From Verrucomicrobiota bacterium (GTDB lineage Bacteria > Verrucomicrobiota > Verrucomicrobiia > Verrucomicrobiales > Akkermansiaceae), in NCBI GenBank assembly GCA_026397695.1, contig JAPLUJ010000318.1:1-6347 (forward strand): a stretch of 6,347 nt of DNA. The letters are read 5' to 3'. Shown piece by piece: positions 6,064 to 6,347 of the stretch. The stretch's first letter is position 1. The number at the start of each line of letters is the position of its first letter. The notes beneath the pieces were generated by a model that was not told where the DNA came from, did not search any database, and was given only the letters and a program-made list of their open reading frames with translations. The translations under genes were made by a program, and so were the position numbers.

Positions 6064-6165
6064 CAGCCTGCCGCAACGGTTTGTGACTGCTTCGGCGGGG
6101 GACCCGGCATGGCGGGTGATACGGACAAGCCCCGCCCGGTCGGAACCATCATCAACTCTTGTCCA
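6064..6165 (+). ncRNA. structured 5' leader, possibly a c-di-AMP (ydaO-yuaA) riboswitch
   Basis: The stretch begins where the sigma-54 transcript should start. It holds GCGGGGGACCCG (6095-6106) paired in part with CGGGT (6113-6117) around a GCATGG loop, then GATA, and further on GTCGGAACCATCATCAAC (6139-6156). From memory, the ydaO class has GCGGGGGACCC, a hairpin, GGGUGAAU, and then CCGAA(U/C)CCGUCAGCUAACC, which is the same order of elements. GCCG (6069-6073 region) can pair with CGGC just before the G tract, as in ydaO. Against this call, the GUAGGG segment is missing and a clear outer P1 helix is not evident. GGACAAG (6123-6129) is fully complementary to CTTGTCC (6158-6164), and GGCGGGG (6094-6100) to CCCCGCC (6130-6136), so mutually exclusive folds exist. 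That is expected for a switch but is not proof of the class. Confidence 0.4.
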
Positions 6166-6177
6166 TATCCAACCTAA

Positions 6178-6213
6178 ATGAACACGATAACCACATGGAA
6201 TCCCCCTGCGTAA
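6178..6213 (+). pseudogene. 11-codon start of a gene, apparently cut off (HSP20-like N-terminus)
   Basis: ATG at 6178 follows the structured leader and reads MNTITTWNPPA, then TAA. Small heat-shock proteins of the HSP20/alpha-crystallin family often open with M-(N/S)-T-(L/I)-T-x-W-(N/D)-P-F, so the first nine residues look like such a start and the reading departs right after WNP. The stop codon coincides with the apparent left end of a transposase-bearing element. I infer that insertion removed or displaced the rest of the gene. The evidence is only nine residues, so this is tentative; it could also be a short leader peptide or chance. Confidence 0.3.
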
Positions 6214-6347
6214 ATCAAAGGGACAGAGAAATAATTAAAATTGGTGCTTGATTGGTTGGTGGGGGTGATTATGGTGCGGGCATCATGAGACGCGCGCGCT
6301 GGCTGGCCCCTTGGAAAGACTCGACGGAACGCCCGGTGATTTACCAC
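6211..6347 (+). mobile_element. left part of a RAYT/Y1-type transposase element, running off the window
   Basis: At about 6211 the composition changes sharply from GC-rich to AT-rich (AAATCAAAGGGACAGAGA, then AATAATTAAAATTGG). Short AAAGGGACAG-type sequences occur, as I recall, beside Y1-transposase genes in many genomes. The first codons of such a transposase follow at 6285. The exact left boundary is a guess, and the right end lies outside the window. A weak TTGATT (6248-6253) and TATGGT (6270-6275) pair at 16-base spacing could drive a nearly leaderless transposase mRNA. Confidence 0.45.
6285..6347 (+). CDS. REP-associated tyrosine transposase (Y1/RAYT-like), N-terminal 21 residues
   Basis: From ATG 6285 the frame is open to the window edge and reads MRRARWLAPWKDSTERPVIYH. 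A basic start followed by P-V-(I/V)-Y-H is the usual N-terminus of RAYT/Y1_Tnp proteins, in which YH(C/V)xSR begins the first strand of the HUH-like single-strand endonuclease fold. The catalytic HxH and tyrosine would lie further right, outside the window. These enzymes act on REP palindromes or on their own element ends. No Shine-Dalgarno sequence is present. The assignment rests on few residues. Confidence 0.6.
   Translation, partial: MRRARWLAPWKDSTERPVIYH

Noticed and set aside
5983..6177. A 64-residue plus-strand reading frame in the right-hand intergenic region
   Set aside because: It spans the sigma-54 promoter and the structured leader, has no recognisable domain, is unusually rich in Cys and Pro for these genes, and has no third-position GC bias.
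6271..6288. An upstream ATG as the start of the transposase
   Set aside because: It is in another frame and stops after five codons (MVRAS); the ATG at 6285 gives the family-like N-terminus.
1..6347. A CRISPR array, tRNA or rRNA gene
   Set aside because: No regularly spaced direct repeats and no cloverleaf or rRNA signature sequences were seen on either strand.

Overview
The window looks like chromosomal DNA of a verrucomicrobial bacterium. This is an inference from four things: moderately high GC with GC-rich third codon positions, start codons that almost all lack a Shine-Dalgarno sequence, an ExbB/ExbD pair followed by a very large TPR protein, and a small CxxC/CxxC zinc-ribbon protein of a kind I associate with that phylum. 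No 16S or other taxonomic marker is present.

Layout from the left: the C-terminal end of an L,D-transpeptidase (2-157); a promoter with a perfect TTGACA box; rpsT for ribosomal protein S20 (250-513) closed by a strong intrinsic terminator; a second terminator-like hairpin; a 76-residue zinc-ribbon gene (597-827) and a DUF1802 gene (861-1460) carrying an exact 27-bp tandem duplication. On the minus strand, converging with a 4-base stop-codon overlap, is a ThrH-type phosphoserine phosphatase / homoserine phosphotransferase (1457-2071). About 160 bp of divergent intergenic DNA separates it from a plus-strand operon of exbB/tolQ-like, exbD/tolR-like and a large secreted TPR gene (2231-5910), which probably form a proton-motive-force-driven envelope machine with a periplasmic partner.

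The TPR gene is broken. At about 4626-4716 its frame enters a stretch that reads like the PFE...FVGHPLLD core of lipid A disaccharide synthase LpxB. The TPR reading then resumes in the +1 frame and runs to 5910. This is either a true short ectopic replacement or an assembly chimera.

The last 437 bases hold no complete gene but are dense in signals: a 15-bp inverted repeat, a near-perfect sigma-54 (-24/-12) promoter, a GC-rich structured leader with resemblance to the c-di-AMP (ydaO) riboswitch, and an 11-codon reading frame that resembles the N-terminus of a small heat-shock protein (HSP20) but stops at once. Next come the apparent left end and first 21 codons of a REP-associated (Y1/RAYT-like) tyrosine transposase. 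The simplest reading is that a RAYT-type element inserted a few codons into a sigma-54-controlled gene with a structured 5' leader.
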